From: Candidatus Argoarchaeum ethanivorans
GTDB lineage: Archaea > Halobacteriota > Methanosarcinia > Methanosarcinales > EX4572-44
Reading direction: 5' to 3'
Length of the DNA: 59,377 bases
NCBI GenBank assembly: GCA_004193545.1
Contig: RPGO01000025.1
Span: 1 to 59,377 of the forward strand
Part shown: positions 26,499 through 35,898 of the stretch, piece by piece
Layout of the letters: every line of letters begins with the position of its first letter
Position numbering within the stretch: the first letter of the stretch is position 1
Translations under genes and position numbers: made by a program
Notes under the pieces: model-generated
Database searches by the model: none
Told to the model about the DNA's origin: nothing
What the model saw: the letters and a program-made list of their open reading frames with translations, nothing else

Positions 26499-28181
26499 AT
26501 GAAAAAAATGGAGATCATAGCAATAATTCCTGCACGAGGTGGAAGTAAAGGAATTCCGAGGAAGAATCTCAGATTGCTTGCCGGAAAACCGTTGATCGCA
26601 TGGACGATTGAAGTGGCATTGAAATCGGAATGGATTAATAAAGTCGTTGTCTCTACAGAAGATAAGGAAATTGCGGAAATTGCGCAACTTAATGGTGCGG
26701 AGGTTATTAAAAGACCAAATGAATTAGGGGCGGACGATGTGCCTTTGGATCCTGTTATTTTTCATGCCGTAGATTCAATTGAAAAAATGGAAAATGTGAC
26801 GTATGACTTTATTTTAACCATCCAACCAACTTCGCCTCTTTTAACAACTGAAACAATTAATGAAACGATTAAAATTATGTTAGAGGGAGATTACGATACG
26901 TTGATGAGTATAAAAGACGAAACTCATTTGTATTGGATAAAAAAGGATGGGCGCTTTACTCCATTGTATAAAGAAAGAAAGAATAGACAATATTTAGATC
27001 CGATCTATAAAGAAACGGGTGCAATATTAATTTCTAAGAGGTGGTTAACTACTGAGAATAATCGAATTGGTGGTAAAATATTTCTTTTTGAAATTCCAAA
27101 AGAGGAGAGCATTGACATAGACACGTACCAAGATTGGTGGATTGCAGAAAATCTGTTAAAAAAACAAACGATTGTTTTTAGAGTGGATGGAGATGGTGAA
27201 ATTGGATTAGGACATGTATATCGAATGATATCATTGGCAAATCGAATGGTCTTTAATCACAACCTAATTTTTTTAATGGATAAAGCTAAAAATGTAGGAA
27301 TTGAAAAAATCAGAGAATATAATCACCTCATACGTACATTTAGTGGAGTGGATGAGTTGTTTGAGCTATTGGAAGAAATAAATCCCAATATCATAATCAA
27401 CGATATTCTTGACACAGATAAAGAATATATCACTAAATTAAAAAATAGAGGTTATTTTATTGTCAATTTTGAAGATTTAGGAGAGGGGTCGGAATTGGTG
27501 GATGTCGTTATAAATGCACTTTATGAAAATAGTTACCCCCGTGAGAATCACTACTATGGTTATAAGTATGTGTGCATTAGGGACGAATTTTATATTTTTC
27601 CTAAAAAAGAAATAAAGGTGGGCGTGGAAGAAATTTTAGTAACGTTTGGTGGAACAGATCCGAATAATCTAACTTTAAGAACACTCGGAGCCATGGAAAG
27701 ATTGGATTTGAAAAACATCTGTGTGAATGTAGTTTTGGGGTTGGGGTATACTCCAAAAAAGGAGTTGTATCACTATGTTGGTAAGCTCAAGGCAAAGGGA
27801 TTTAAGATATCTATTAAAGAAAGTGTCAAGCTGATGAGTAAAGAAATATACAATGCAGATATTGTAATTACTTCTAATGGGCGGACGATATATGAAATAG
27901 CGAGTATCGGGACACCATGTATTTCCATCTCTCAAAACGAGCGGGAGGTAAGACACTTATTTGTTCATACATCAAGAAGTATTATGTATCTTGGAATGGC
28001 ATACGATATATCAGAAGAAAATATTGCTTCTGCTATAAAGAAATTGATTAAAGATTACGAATTAAGAAAGGAGATGAATGAAAAACTTTTAAAATTTAAT
28101 TTAAAAAAAGGTATGGATAGAGTCTTGAGGTTAATCTTTGACAAGTATTACCAAGGTGTGGAAAATGAATCAAAAAACTAA
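26499..28181 (+). CDS. Fusion of CMP-nonulosonate cytidylyltransferase (NeuA/PseF) and PseG-like hydrolase
   Basis: 560 residues. Residues 1-~225 are an acylneuraminate cytidylyltransferase (IIPARGGSKGIPRKN; LTIQPTSPLL), which activates the nonulosonate to its CMP form. Residues ~228-560 match PseG-type UDP-sugar hydrolases (FRVDGDGEIGLGHVYRM; LVTFGGTDPNNLT; ITSNGRTIYE), which release the free amino sugar before condensation with phosphoenolpyruvate. The fusion joins a step before NeuB to one after it. It indicates a pseudaminic- or legionaminic-type sugar rather than plain Neu5Ac (inference). Confidence 0.85.
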   Translation: MKKMEIIAIIPARGGSKGIPRKNLRLLAGKPLIAWTIEVALKSEWINKVVVSTEDKEIAEIAQLNGAEVIKRPNELGADDVPLDPVIFHAVDSIEKMENVTYDFILTIQPTSPLLTTETINETIKIMLEGDYDTLMSIKDETHLYWIKKDGRFTPLYKERKNRQYLDPIYKETGAILISKRWLTTENNRIGGKIFLFEIPKEESIDIDTYQDWWIAENLLKKQTIVFRVDGDGEIGLGHVYRMISLANRMVFNHNLIFLMDKAKNVGIEKIREYNHLIRTFSGVDELFELLEEINPNIIINDILDTDKEYITKLKNRGYFIVNFEDLGEGSELVDVVINALYENSYPRENHYYGYKYVCIRDEFYIFPKKEIKVGVEEILVTFGGTDPNNLTLRTLGAMERLDLKNICVNVVLGLGYTPKKELYHYVGKLKAKGFKISIKESVKLMSKEIYNADIVITSNGRTIYEIASIGTPCISISQNEREVRHLFVHTSRSIMYLGMAYDISEENIASAIKKLIKDYELRKEMNEKLLKFNLKKGMDRVLRLIFDKYYQGVENESKN

Positions 28182-29208
28182 AATATGTGTGTTACACGGT
28201 GCGATTAGTAATGCAGGCGACTTTTTGATATACGAAAGGGGTAAAAAACTTTTGCAATCATTTTTTGGAGATAATATTGATTTTAGTTACAAATTGAGGT
28301 CTAAACCGATTAACGGAAATTTTGATGGATTGATTATATTGGGGGGGCCGCTGATCAGCCGTAAAATACGCCCACAAGTTAAAAATATGATCGAATATAT
28401 AAAAGATAAAGAGATACCTTGCACTTGCATAGGTCTTGGAATTTCGGGGGAAAAGTTCGATTCCAACAAGGATTATTTTTTAGACTATGAATCCATCTGT
28501 TTTTGGAAATATGTTTACGAAACTTCAAAATTATTTTCGGTGAGGGATAAAATAACACGGGATGTGCTCAAGAATTATGGTATTAAACCGGAATTGACAG
28601 GATGCCCTGCATTATTTAATTTGGAAAGCGATAAAGCTTTTCCAAAGAATAATATAAAAAAAATTAATAAAATTATAATATCTATTCCTGACCTGACAGT
28701 TAAATCCTATTCTTCAGTCAAACCTTTTTTAGTAACTTTAAATTTTTTGTATATATTAAAAAGAAAGTTTTGCGAAGAGGAACTGGGAATAATTTTTCAG
28801 CATGGATATAGCATACCCCAACAAATTATCAAAAAATTAGCAGACATGGTAGGTATAAAAACCTATAATGTATCAGGAAAAAGTTTGGATTCCTTTGCAG
28901 AGTTGTACGAATACGATGTACATATAGGAACAAGGTTACATTCACACATCTTTTTCTTATCTTTGAATAAACCGTCATTTTTGTTTAATGTAGATATGAG
29001 AACGGAAGCATTTTTAAAAACGATTGGAACACCAAGTGATACATATACGATTTCAGGAATTAGAAATCTTATTGATATGCTCGAAGAGAGAATTGCAAAA
29101 AATGATTTTGATGAATTCCATGGTGTTCCTCATGAAATCAAAAGATTTTACGTAATTATGGAAAGTTTTCTAAATGAAACGCTTTTATTTTATAATATGT
29201 GTGATTAA
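28165..29208 (+). CDS. Polysaccharide pyruvyl transferase family protein
   Basis: 347 residues from ATG 28165 (chosen because GGTG precedes it; the frame opens 9 codons earlier). Features: NAGDFLIYERGKK start, LIILGGPLI, GLGISGEKFD, and HIGTRLHSHIFFLSLNKP, the pattern of PssJ/CsaB-type pyruvyl transferases with a GT-B-like fold. It overlaps the NeuA-PseG gene by 17 bases. It probably adds a pyruvyl ketal to the glycan, although some members have other roles. Confidence 0.75.
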   Translation: MNQKTKICVLHGAISNAGDFLIYERGKKLLQSFFGDNIDFSYKLRSKPINGNFDGLIILGGPLISRKIRPQVKNMIEYIKDKEIPCTCIGLGISGEKFDSNKDYFLDYESICFWKYVYETSKLFSVRDKITRDVLKNYGIKPELTGCPALFNLESDKAFPKNNIKKINKIIISIPDLTVKSYSSVKPFLVTLNFLYILKRKFCEEELGIIFQHGYSIPQQIIKKLADMVGIKTYNVSGKSLDSFAELYEYDVHIGTRLHSHIFFLSLNKPSFLFNVDMRTEAFLKTIGTPSDTYTISGIRNLIDMLEERIAKNDFDEFHGVPHEIKRFYVIMESFLNETLLFYNMCD

Positions 29209-29209
29209 A

Positions 29210-29875
29210 ATGGTAAACTGGAAAAAGGTAATGGGAACGGTGATGAATTTAATTTGTTGCCGGCTGAAGGTATTGATTATTCGCCGTAAATTCAAAGGAG
29301 TAATTTACACAGGATGTAATGAGGATATTTCGAGAACAGGTATGGTTGAAATTGGTGAATATACTACGATCCCAAATGTACGAATACTTACTTGGAACTC
29401 TTCAGATACAGTAACAATAGGTAAATTTTGTAGCATTGCGAGTGGCGTAACGATATTAGGAGGCGGTAACCACAGAATTCAGAGAGTCGCATCCTACCCA
29501 CTTGAGTATGTGCTTCTTCAGAATATGAAAAAAAGAACTGAAGATTGTTCAGTGTCGCGTGGACCAACGCTAATAGGAAGTGATGTTTGGATGGGCATAA
29601 ATGCGATAGTACTTTCAGGTGTTACTATAGGGAGTGGAGCAGTTGTTGGCGCTGGTGCTGTAGTATCAAAAGATGTGGCACCCTATGCTATTGTGGCAGG
29701 TAACCCTGCTAAAATAATTGGATATCGTTTTTCAGAAAAACAAATACAAGATTTGCTCCTAATAAGATGGTGGAATTGGGATGTCAATAAAATAAAAGAT
29801 AATATATATCTATTTGGAGATGTGGATAAATTCATAAAAACTTTCGAGGTGAATAAAAATGAGAAAGATTATTAA
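29210..29875 (+). CDS. Left-handed beta-helix acyltransferase (CatB/NeuD-like)
   Basis: 221 residues. Repeated hexapeptides form the beta helix (TVTIGKFCSIASGVTILGG; PTLIGSDVWMGINAIVLSG; VTIGSGAVVGAGAVVSKDV), followed by the CatB-type VAGNPAKIIGYRF ending. Probably N- or O-acetylates the sugar made by the neighbouring genes. Start at ATG 29210, one base after the upstream stop. Overlaps neuB by 17 bases. Confidence 0.8.
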   Translation: MVNWKKVMGTVMNLICCRLKVLIIRRKFKGVIYTGCNEDISRTGMVEIGEYTTIPNVRILTWNSSDTVTIGKFCSIASGVTILGGGNHRIQRVASYPLEYVLLQNMKKRTEDCSVSRGPTLIGSDVWMGINAIVLSGVTIGSGAVVGAGAVVSKDVAPYAIVAGNPAKIIGYRFSEKQIQDLLLIRWWNWDVNKIKDNIYLFGDVDKFIKTFEVNKNEKDY

Positions 29876-30959
29876 AATATCAAAAAAAGAAATTTCAGAT
29901 ACAACATGTCCATTTGTCATAGCAGAAGCAGGCGTTAACTACTACGATATTGCAAAAGCAGAAGATATCACACCTATCGATGCAGCGAAATTGATGGTGA
30001 AAGCGGCGGCAGACGCTGGTGCAGATGCGATCAAATTCCAAACATACAAAGCAGAGAACTTGGCATCTAAATATTCTCCTGCTTATTGGGATGTGGCAAA
30101 AGAAAACACGAGATCTCAATATGAACTTTTTAAAAAATATGACAAATTCAGAGAGGATGAATACGTGGAGTTGGCACGATATGCAAAAGAAAAAAATATT
30201 ATTTTTATGTCAACTCCTTTTGATAACGCAGCAGTCGATTTTTTGGATGATTTGATGCATGTGTTTAAAATCTCTTCATCTGATATTACGAATATACCAT
30301 TTATAAAATATATAGCAAGAAAACAAAAACCAATATTTCTCTCCACTGGAGCATCAACAATCGAGGAAATTAAAGAGGCTGTAAGCACGATTGAAAGGGA
30401 AGGCAATAGTCAAATTGTGATTATGCATTGCATATTAAACTATCCAACAGAATACAAAAATGCTAACCTTGGAATGATAAAACATCTTGAAAAAACATTT
30501 CCTGATTATCTGATTGGATATTCGGACCACACATTACCAGATTCGAATATGTTGGTGCTGACCACCGCAGTTTTACTTGGTGCAAGAGTTATAGAAAAAC
30601 ATTTTACGTTGAATAAATCTTTAAAAGGGAATGATCATTACCATTCGATGGACGTGGAGGATTTGAGAAAATTTGTCGATAATTTGGAATTATTGGAAAA
30701 AATTATTGGAAAAGAGCTAAAAGAACCTCTCGAAAGCGAGTTATCAGCAAGAAAGTATGCAAGGAGGAGTTTAGTAGCAAAGTGTTTCATTTCCAAGGGT
30801 ACCAAAATAACCAATGACCTGCTCGCCTCAAAGAGGCCAGGGATAGGAATCTCTCCAAAGGACCTATGTAAAGTTTTGGGCGTGGAAACAATTAAAGATA
30901 TTGACACGGATGAAGTTATTACATGGCGACATTTAAGGGGGGATGGATGGATAAAATGA
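29859..30959 (+). CDS. neuB: N-acetylneuraminate/pseudaminate synthase
   Basis: 366 residues: TIM barrel condensing a hexosamine with phosphoenolpyruvate (FVIAEAGVNYYD; DAIKFQTYKAENLA; GYSDHTL; IEKHFTLNKSLKGNDHYHSM), followed by a C-terminal SAF antifreeze-like domain from ~300 (RRSLVAKCFISKG). The long insertion between NYY and DAAKLM and the neighbouring PseG-like domain favour a PseI/LegI-type substrate. Two fragments of other neuB copies lie 0.3 and 1.2 kb downstream. Confidence 0.85.
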   Translation: MRKIIKISKKEISDTTCPFVIAEAGVNYYDIAKAEDITPIDAAKLMVKAAADAGADAIKFQTYKAENLASKYSPAYWDVAKENTRSQYELFKKYDKFREDEYVELARYAKEKNIIFMSTPFDNAAVDFLDDLMHVFKISSSDITNIPFIKYIARKQKPIFLSTGASTIEEIKEAVSTIEREGNSQIVIMHCILNYPTEYKNANLGMIKHLEKTFPDYLIGYSDHTLPDSNMLVLTTAVLLGARVIEKHFTLNKSLKGNDHYHSMDVEDLRKFVDNLELLEKIIGKELKEPLESELSARKYARRSLVAKCFISKGTKITNDLLASKRPGIGISPKDLCKVLGVETIKDIDTDEVITWRHLRGDGWIK

Positions 30960-30974
30960 GGGCGGTGTTTTCTT

Positions 30975-31337
30975 ATGCGGGAGTTTAAAAACGTTTTGCG
31001 CTCGAAATGTGGTGCCTTACCGCCGTTTGGAGAACCGGTAAAAACAGAATTATTTTTCATCTCAGATTACTGGGACGTGCCCTGCGAGCCAACGAGGGAT
31101 CGGTCTCACTGGATACTAAAAGAACTCGATAGGGCAGACCGGTTCAAAGTATATAGCACAACAAACAGAGTGATAAACAGCAGTTGCTTTAGAAACATCA
31201 ATTTTCCAACGCTCGATTACAAAGGAAAAATTGGTGATCGGTTTGCTGGCGATGGCGAGCCTGCCTTCACCGTCGCAGAAGCTGGCGCAAACCACAACCG
31301 AGAGCTTAATACCGCAAAGATTGAGAAACCATGGTGA
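30975..31337 (+). pseudogene. Chimeric remnant: glycosyltransferase N-terminus joined to neuB N-terminus
   Basis: The open frame is a chance chimera. Residues ~27-85 (LFFISDYWDVPCEPTRDRSH onwards) are about 80% identical to the start of the GT4 gene at 32362. Residues ~86-115 (IGDRFAGDGEPAFTVAEAGA) are the start of a NeuB protein. The GT part ends at DYKG, the same point after which the intact gene continues GDIQIQ. No complete domain remains. It sits right after the intact neuB, as debris from duplication and deletion. Confidence 0.75.
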
Positions 31338-31347
31338 TGAACGAGCT

Positions 31348-31659
31348 ATGCCCAAACAGAATATATTGGCGGAGATTATACAGAAAGTCGTAGAGGAAGT
31401 AGTTCCTGATAAAATCATCCTGTTCGGTTCGAGAGCAAAAGGAGAGCAGATGAAAGAGAGCGATTATGATATCTGTGTTCTGAAAAAAGGCGTCCTTCAT
31501 AAGCGGAAACTTGCGCAGAGAATTTATCTGGCGCTTGATGTAAATGCGCCTGTTGATGTGATTGTGGAGACTCCGGAAAGATTTAATGAGTTGAAGGATA
31601 ATCCCTTTTTGATATATTGTGATATTGCAAAATATGGGCGTGTAGTGTATGAAAAATAA
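31348..31659 (+). CDS. MNT-domain nucleotidyltransferase
   Basis: 103 residues from ATG 31348. FGSRAKGEQMKESDYDICVL gives GSx10DxD, the minimal nucleotidyltransferase motif. It overlaps the HEPN gene by 11 bases. Antitoxin-like partner of a HEPN protein; this pair belongs to the classical HEPN-MNT type rather than HepT-MntA. Confidence 0.8.
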   Translation: MPKQNILAEIIQKVVEEVVPDKIILFGSRAKGEQMKESDYDICVLKKGVLHKRKLAQRIYLALDVNAPVDVIVETPERFNELKDNPFLIYCDIAKYGRVVYEK

Positions 31660-32053
31660 AGAGATCGTATCAGATTGGCTAAAAAGAGCGAGAAGCAATT
31701 TGGAAAGGGTACGGGTTGGAAAATGTTCTGAAGAGATACTCTATGAAGATATCTGCTTCGATGCCCAGCAAGCGGCTGAGAAATCTCTTAAGGCACTGCT
31801 TGTTAAACTCGATAAACCTTTTCCAAAAACCCATTCTATTGGGGCACTTCTGAAACTCATTGAAGAAACTGGTATCGAAATACCAGACGATGTAAAACAA
31901 TCGAAGATGCTCACAGATTATGCTGTGGACGCTCGCTACCCGGGCGTGTATGAACCTGTGAGTGAGGATGAATATAAAGAAGCATTGAAACTTGCTGAAG
32001 ATGTCTTCGAATGGACAACCAAGATGATTACAATAGATGAGGCGCAGTGTTGA
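31649..32053 (+). CDS. HEPN-domain protein
   Basis: 134 residues, helical: CFDAQQAAEKSLKALLVKL and a C-terminal DARYPGVYEPVSEDEY block, typical of the HEPN proteins paired with MNT. It lacks a clear Rx4-6H motif of active RNases (closest is RYPGVYEP without His), so RNase activity is doubtful and nucleotide binding is possible. Flanked on both sides by neuB fragments. Confidence 0.8.
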   Translation: MKNKEIVSDWLKRARSNLERVRVGKCSEEILYEDICFDAQQAAEKSLKALLVKLDKPFPKTHSIGALLKLIEETGIEIPDDVKQSKMLTDYAVDARYPGVYEPVSEDEYKEALKLAEDVFEWTTKMITIDEAQC

Positions 32054-32105
32054 TCGCAATGTCTGAAACCATAGGTTTATTTTTTAGCCAACTGAGGAGA
32101 TATCT

Positions 32106-32261
32106 ATGAAAATAAAAATCGATAGACGATTCGTTGGCAATGACGCGCCCGTATTCAGCACAGCAGAAGCAGGCTCAGTGTCTTTTAGCATAATAAAAAT
32201 GACAGATCTAACAAAGATTGTAAGAAGTGTAAGAAATGACCCCAGACCTATACATCACTGA
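32106..32261 (+). pseudogene. Second neuB N-terminal remnant
   Basis: MKIKIDRRFVGNDAPVFSTA followed by EAG matches a NeuB start, after which the reading changes to unrelated sequence and stops at 52 codons. GAGGAG lies about 10 nt before the ATG. This and the fragment at 31232 bracket the HEPN-MNT pair. The rest of the gap to 32361 holds no gene. Confidence 0.65.
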
Positions 32262-32361
32262 ACAGGTGGTAGACCCATCGGATTTCGTAGGTAGATGCGA
32301 GGGGGCGGAATTTTGTTATCAGTATTAAAAATAAAAAATTTTAAATAAGGTGAAGAGTGAA

Positions 32362-33543
32362 ATGACGAAAACAGGGTTGTTCTTTATCTCGGATTACAGG
32401 GGCGTGACCTGCGAGCCGGGGCGAGATCCGGCTTACTGGATACTAAAGGAACTCGATAGGGCAGATCGGTTTAAAGTATATAGCACAGCAAACAGAGTGA
32501 TAAACAGCAGTTGTTTTGGAAACATTGATTTTCTAATGCTTGATTACAAAGGCGACATCCAAATCCAAAAGCTCGGGTACAATTACGCTATTTACAATGC
32601 ATATAAGAAAGTTAAGGATAACGTTGAAATAATCCACCATTGCGAAAAGTTTCAGGTTGGTAAAGGATATAATCTGATTCCGCTGTTGTCAAACATCAGC
32701 GGTAAAGCATTTATGATTGGACCCGTGCAGTTGCCACATAATGTGTTTGAAGACGATTTCTTAGTAAATTCAACCGGTTTAAAGAGATCCATCAAAAAAT
32801 CCGTTTACATGAATCGAAACAATCTTGGAAGTATGTTTAAGATCATGTTTAAAAAAACAATCGAAAATGCGGATGTGGTGATAGTTCCGGATAGCGAAGT
32901 GAGAAAAGAACTTTCTCGATATATTGATAAAAACAAAATTGAACTGATCAATTACGGGGTGGATTTATCGGTGTACGGGGAATATCTATATACCGCCACT
33001 GAAAATAACTATGATATCACATTTGCAGGCAGCGCAATTAAACGGAAAGGCATAGAATATTTGCTGGAAGCTATTCCTCTAATTAAAGACCAATTTCCAG
33101 AGATTAAATTGCACTTACTAACCAACGGTTACAGAATTAAAGAATACAAAAAATTATCAAAGGATCTTGGCATCACCGAAAACGTAGTTTTTCATGGCAG
33201 ATTAGAAAAAAATAAATACATCGAATTATTGTCAAACTGCCGGTTGTTGTGTCTGCCCACATTATCGGAAGGGTATTCATGGACTGTACTGGATGCACTG
33301 TGTCTTGGGGTGCCTGTTGTGACGACAACCGAGTGCAGATGCAACGATCTGTTTGAGAATGGTGATATCGGGTTGAGGGTTAAACCGGCAGATCCAGATG
33401 CGTTAGCCGATGCGATTCTAAAATTGTTCAACGATTTTGAGCTATGCAAAAAATTCAGTGAAAACGGACTTAAAAAAAGAGAAGAGTTTGGCAATGAGAT
33501 AATAATACCAAAGTATATGAAGCTGTATGAGGAGTATATCTAA
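32362..33543 (+). CDS. Family 4 glycosyltransferase
   Basis: 393 residues in canonical GT4 order. N-terminal half begins GLFFISDYRGVTCEPGRDPA. C-terminal half has IELINYGVDLSVYG, ITFAGSAIKRKGIEYLLEAI, VVFHGRLEKNKYIEL and PTLSEGYSWTVLDALCLGVP, with the retaining-transferase Glu pair replaced in part (EGYSWTVLDA). ATG 32362 has AGGTGA 8 nt upstream. A decayed copy of its first 60 codons lies at 31042-31222. Donor and acceptor unknown. Confidence 0.85.
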   Translation: MTKTGLFFISDYRGVTCEPGRDPAYWILKELDRADRFKVYSTANRVINSSCFGNIDFLMLDYKGDIQIQKLGYNYAIYNAYKKVKDNVEIIHHCEKFQVGKGYNLIPLLSNISGKAFMIGPVQLPHNVFEDDFLVNSTGLKRSIKKSVYMNRNNLGSMFKIMFKKTIENADVVIVPDSEVRKELSRYIDKNKIELINYGVDLSVYGEYLYTATENNYDITFAGSAIKRKGIEYLLEAIPLIKDQFPEIKLHLLTNGYRIKEYKKLSKDLGITENVVFHGRLEKNKYIELLSNCRLLCLPTLSEGYSWTVLDALCLGVPVVTTTECRCNDLFENGDIGLRVKPADPDALADAILKLFNDFELCKKFSENGLKKREEFGNEIIIPKYMKLYEEYI

Positions 33544-33570
33544 TTATAAAACCCTCTATCACAAAGGAGT

Positions 33571-34227
33571 ATGTTTATGAATTTGACCAAGAAAATGAGA
33601 ATACTCAGAAGATATGTCCTGAATGTGAGAAAACTCCCTATGATGCTGCCGACGTTCGTTTCGACAATGACCGAAGCCAAAAACGATACAATTAATAGAT
33701 ATGGCACTGAATTCGCTAGCAAAACTGATAGTTACGACCTGAGCGAATATCACAGAGCATTGCACACAATGATAAGGATTTTAAAGCCGGAAATAGTTAT
33801 TGAAACCGGTGTTTTCGAAGGTCACAGCAGCCTCTCAATCCTATCAGCACTGAAAGAGAATAACAAAGGTTTTCTATACTCCATAGACTTACCATCACCA
33901 GACCTACCTTCGGGAAAAGTGCCGGGGTGGATGGTTCCTGAACATCTGAGAAAACGATGGGATTTGAGAGCTGGAAAGAGTTCTGACTTGCTTCCGACTC
34001 TGCTTCTGGAAGTTAAGGAAGTTGATATATTCCTGCACGATAGCGAGCATTCGTATGAAACTATGTACTGGGAGTACAAAACTGCATGGGCACACATCAA
34101 AACCAGGGGTTTGATTCTCAGTCACGATGTTAGCCAGAATGCCGCATTTAGGGACTTTGCACAGTATGTTTCAGAGGACTATTATTATATGATGAAAAAC
34201 CTTGGCGGAATCAAGCGTACAAAATAA
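33571..34227 (+). CDS. CmcI/rhamnosyl-O-methyltransferase-like SAM methyltransferase
   Basis: 218 residues. VIETGVFEGHSSLSILSAL binds SAM; VDIFLHDSEHSYETMYWEY carries the metal/acidic pocket of CmcI-type O-methyltransferases; LILSHDVSQNAAF follows. Probably methylates a glycan sugar. GGAG at 33566-33569 fits a start at ATG 33577 slightly better than at 33571. It ends head-on against the flippase gene (1 bp between stops). Confidence 0.8.
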   Translation: MFMNLTKKMRILRRYVLNVRKLPMMLPTFVSTMTEAKNDTINRYGTEFASKTDSYDLSEYHRALHTMIRILKPEIVIETGVFEGHSSLSILSALKENNKGFLYSIDLPSPDLPSGKVPGWMVPEHLRKRWDLRAGKSSDLLPTLLLEVKEVDIFLHDSEHSYETMYWEYKTAWAHIKTRGLILSHDVSQNAAFRDFAQYVSEDYYYMMKNLGGIKRTK

Positions 34228-34228
34228 T

Positions 34229-35782
34229 TCACAAGAACCTCCGTAGCACCTTCCGCGCCCAATCCGACTTTACCCCCAACCTCTGATCCACAGCGCGCAT
34301 CACAACCAGATCCTCTTCATCGAACCCCTTCATCAACAGAAGCAGGATAAAATAGAGCAAACCAAAAACAAAGAGCATCACCACCAGAGAAATCACAGAA
34401 ACCCCGATCACATACTGCACCACCACATATACTACAGCCACAGCCACAATCGATGCAAACAACGGTTTCACATAACTCCATCTAAATGGCTGCACCCTCC
34501 CAATTTTGTATGCGAAAACCAGATGAAGAACGGTTATCAGTGCAAGTGAGAACCCGGTTGCGATAGCAGCGCCGTTTATCCCGTACACTGGTATCAAAAA
34601 TAAATTCAAAAGAACGTTGACCAACGCCCCGACGAAACTGCACCACATAATTATCTTTGTCCTGCCATACGCGGTGATGACCAACGACGCAGGTCCAACC
34701 ATGGCAGTGATGAGAACCCCGAATGCCAAGATACCAAGTGCAATAGATCCGGAAACATACGCATCTCCAAAGAGTGTGATAAGAATCCTCTCGGAGAATA
34801 GAACCATCAACAAGAACCCGGGGAACACAAGAGAGAAAATCCATTTTGTCACGCTTGAATATGTCCATCTCAATTCATCGATCCTGTTCTTCGCATATAA
34901 CCCGACAATGACCGGGGCAAATATCTGTCCGATCGGACTGAGCACCACCCCCAGCAGTTTCGATGTCGGCAGCGCTGCATTATATATCCCAACTTCAGTG
35001 GATGTGCAGAAATATCCAAGCATAAATGTGTCGGTCCAGCCTGTGACCATGCTCAATATGCCAACAAAAATCAACGGAAAGGAGAAGTAAAAGAGTTCTT
35101 TATCCATCGATATCGATTTCACCGTACCACTAAAAACCGGGAATACTTTTTTTTCAAGAAAATAGAATGATAATACTGACATCCCGACAACTGCGAGAAT
35201 CCATCCAACGGCAGCCCCGATAACGCCATATCCTGCTACAAGAAAACAAACGATTGCGATCAATTTAAACGAGTCTTTGAATATGTACACGGTATAAACA
35301 TGATATTTTATCTGCTGGAAAGCGATAGACCCGGAATTGAAGATAGTTGTTAATGTCCAGAACGGAATACCAACAGCGAAGATCAGTAAAACCGGTGTTA
35401 AATTAGCCTCATGGAAAACATGAGTAGATATCCAATCCGCACCAAAAAAGACCACACCCATGAAGAGCAAACTCATAGGAACTGTTATCTTCAACGCTGA
35501 CATGATCGTTCCCTTTATTCGCCTCTCATCACCTTTTCCCCTGTAATATGCGACATATCTTTTCACGCCCGAGTTCAGCCCCATCAACGAAAGGGTGGTC
35601 GCGATCATCATCGCTGCAAACCCAAGCGAGATCAAACCATAATCCTCAGGACCGAGATACCGCGCGATGACCATCCTTGACAGATACCCAACCGCCGTGC
35701 CAAACATGGCGCCAGCAAATCCGATTCCTGCGCCCTTCGCAATCGTCCTGAGCGATTCATCCAGCCGATCTCTGTCCCTCAT
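34229..35782 (-). CDS. Polysaccharide flippase (MATE/Wzx superfamily)
   Basis: 517 residues with 12-14 predicted membrane segments. N-terminal GAGIGFAGAMFGTAVGYLSR and ARYLGPEDYGLISLGFA are typical of Wzx/RfbX O-antigen-type transporters. Candidate for flipping the lipid-linked glycan before AglB. First of a minus-strand block running 38988 to 34229 together with the epimerases and the broken dehydrogenase. The C-terminal ~30 residues are cytoplasmic and basic. Confidence 0.88.
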   Translation of the reverse strand: MRDRDRLDESLRTIAKGAGIGFAGAMFGTAVGYLSRMVIARYLGPEDYGLISLGFAAMMIATTLSLMGLNSGVKRYVAYYRGKGDERRIKGTIMSALKITVPMSLLFMGVVFFGADWISTHVFHEANLTPVLLIFAVGIPFWTLTTIFNSGSIAFQQIKYHVYTVYIFKDSFKLIAIVCFLVAGYGVIGAAVGWILAVVGMSVLSFYFLEKKVFPVFSGTVKSISMDKELFYFSFPLIFVGILSMVTGWTDTFMLGYFCTSTEVGIYNAALPTSKLLGVVLSPIGQIFAPVIVGLYAKNRIDELRWTYSSVTKWIFSLVFPGFLLMVLFSERILITLFGDAYVSGSIALGILAFGVLITAMVGPASLVITAYGRTKIIMWCSFVGALVNVLLNLFLIPVYGINGAAIATGFSLALITVLHLVFAYKIGRVQPFRWSYVKPLFASIVAVAVVYVVVQYVIGVSVISLVVMLFVFGLLYFILLLLMKGFDEEDLVVMRAVDQRLGVKSDWARKVLRRFL

Positions 35783-35898
35783 GCAAACCTAGCCCTTTCG
35801 CAATCGGTGAATTGCACGATACCATTCACCCACACAACCGCCGCGACCACGCGGTTCATCGCCGCACACATAGTAAATGCAAAACACATATCTGCTGC

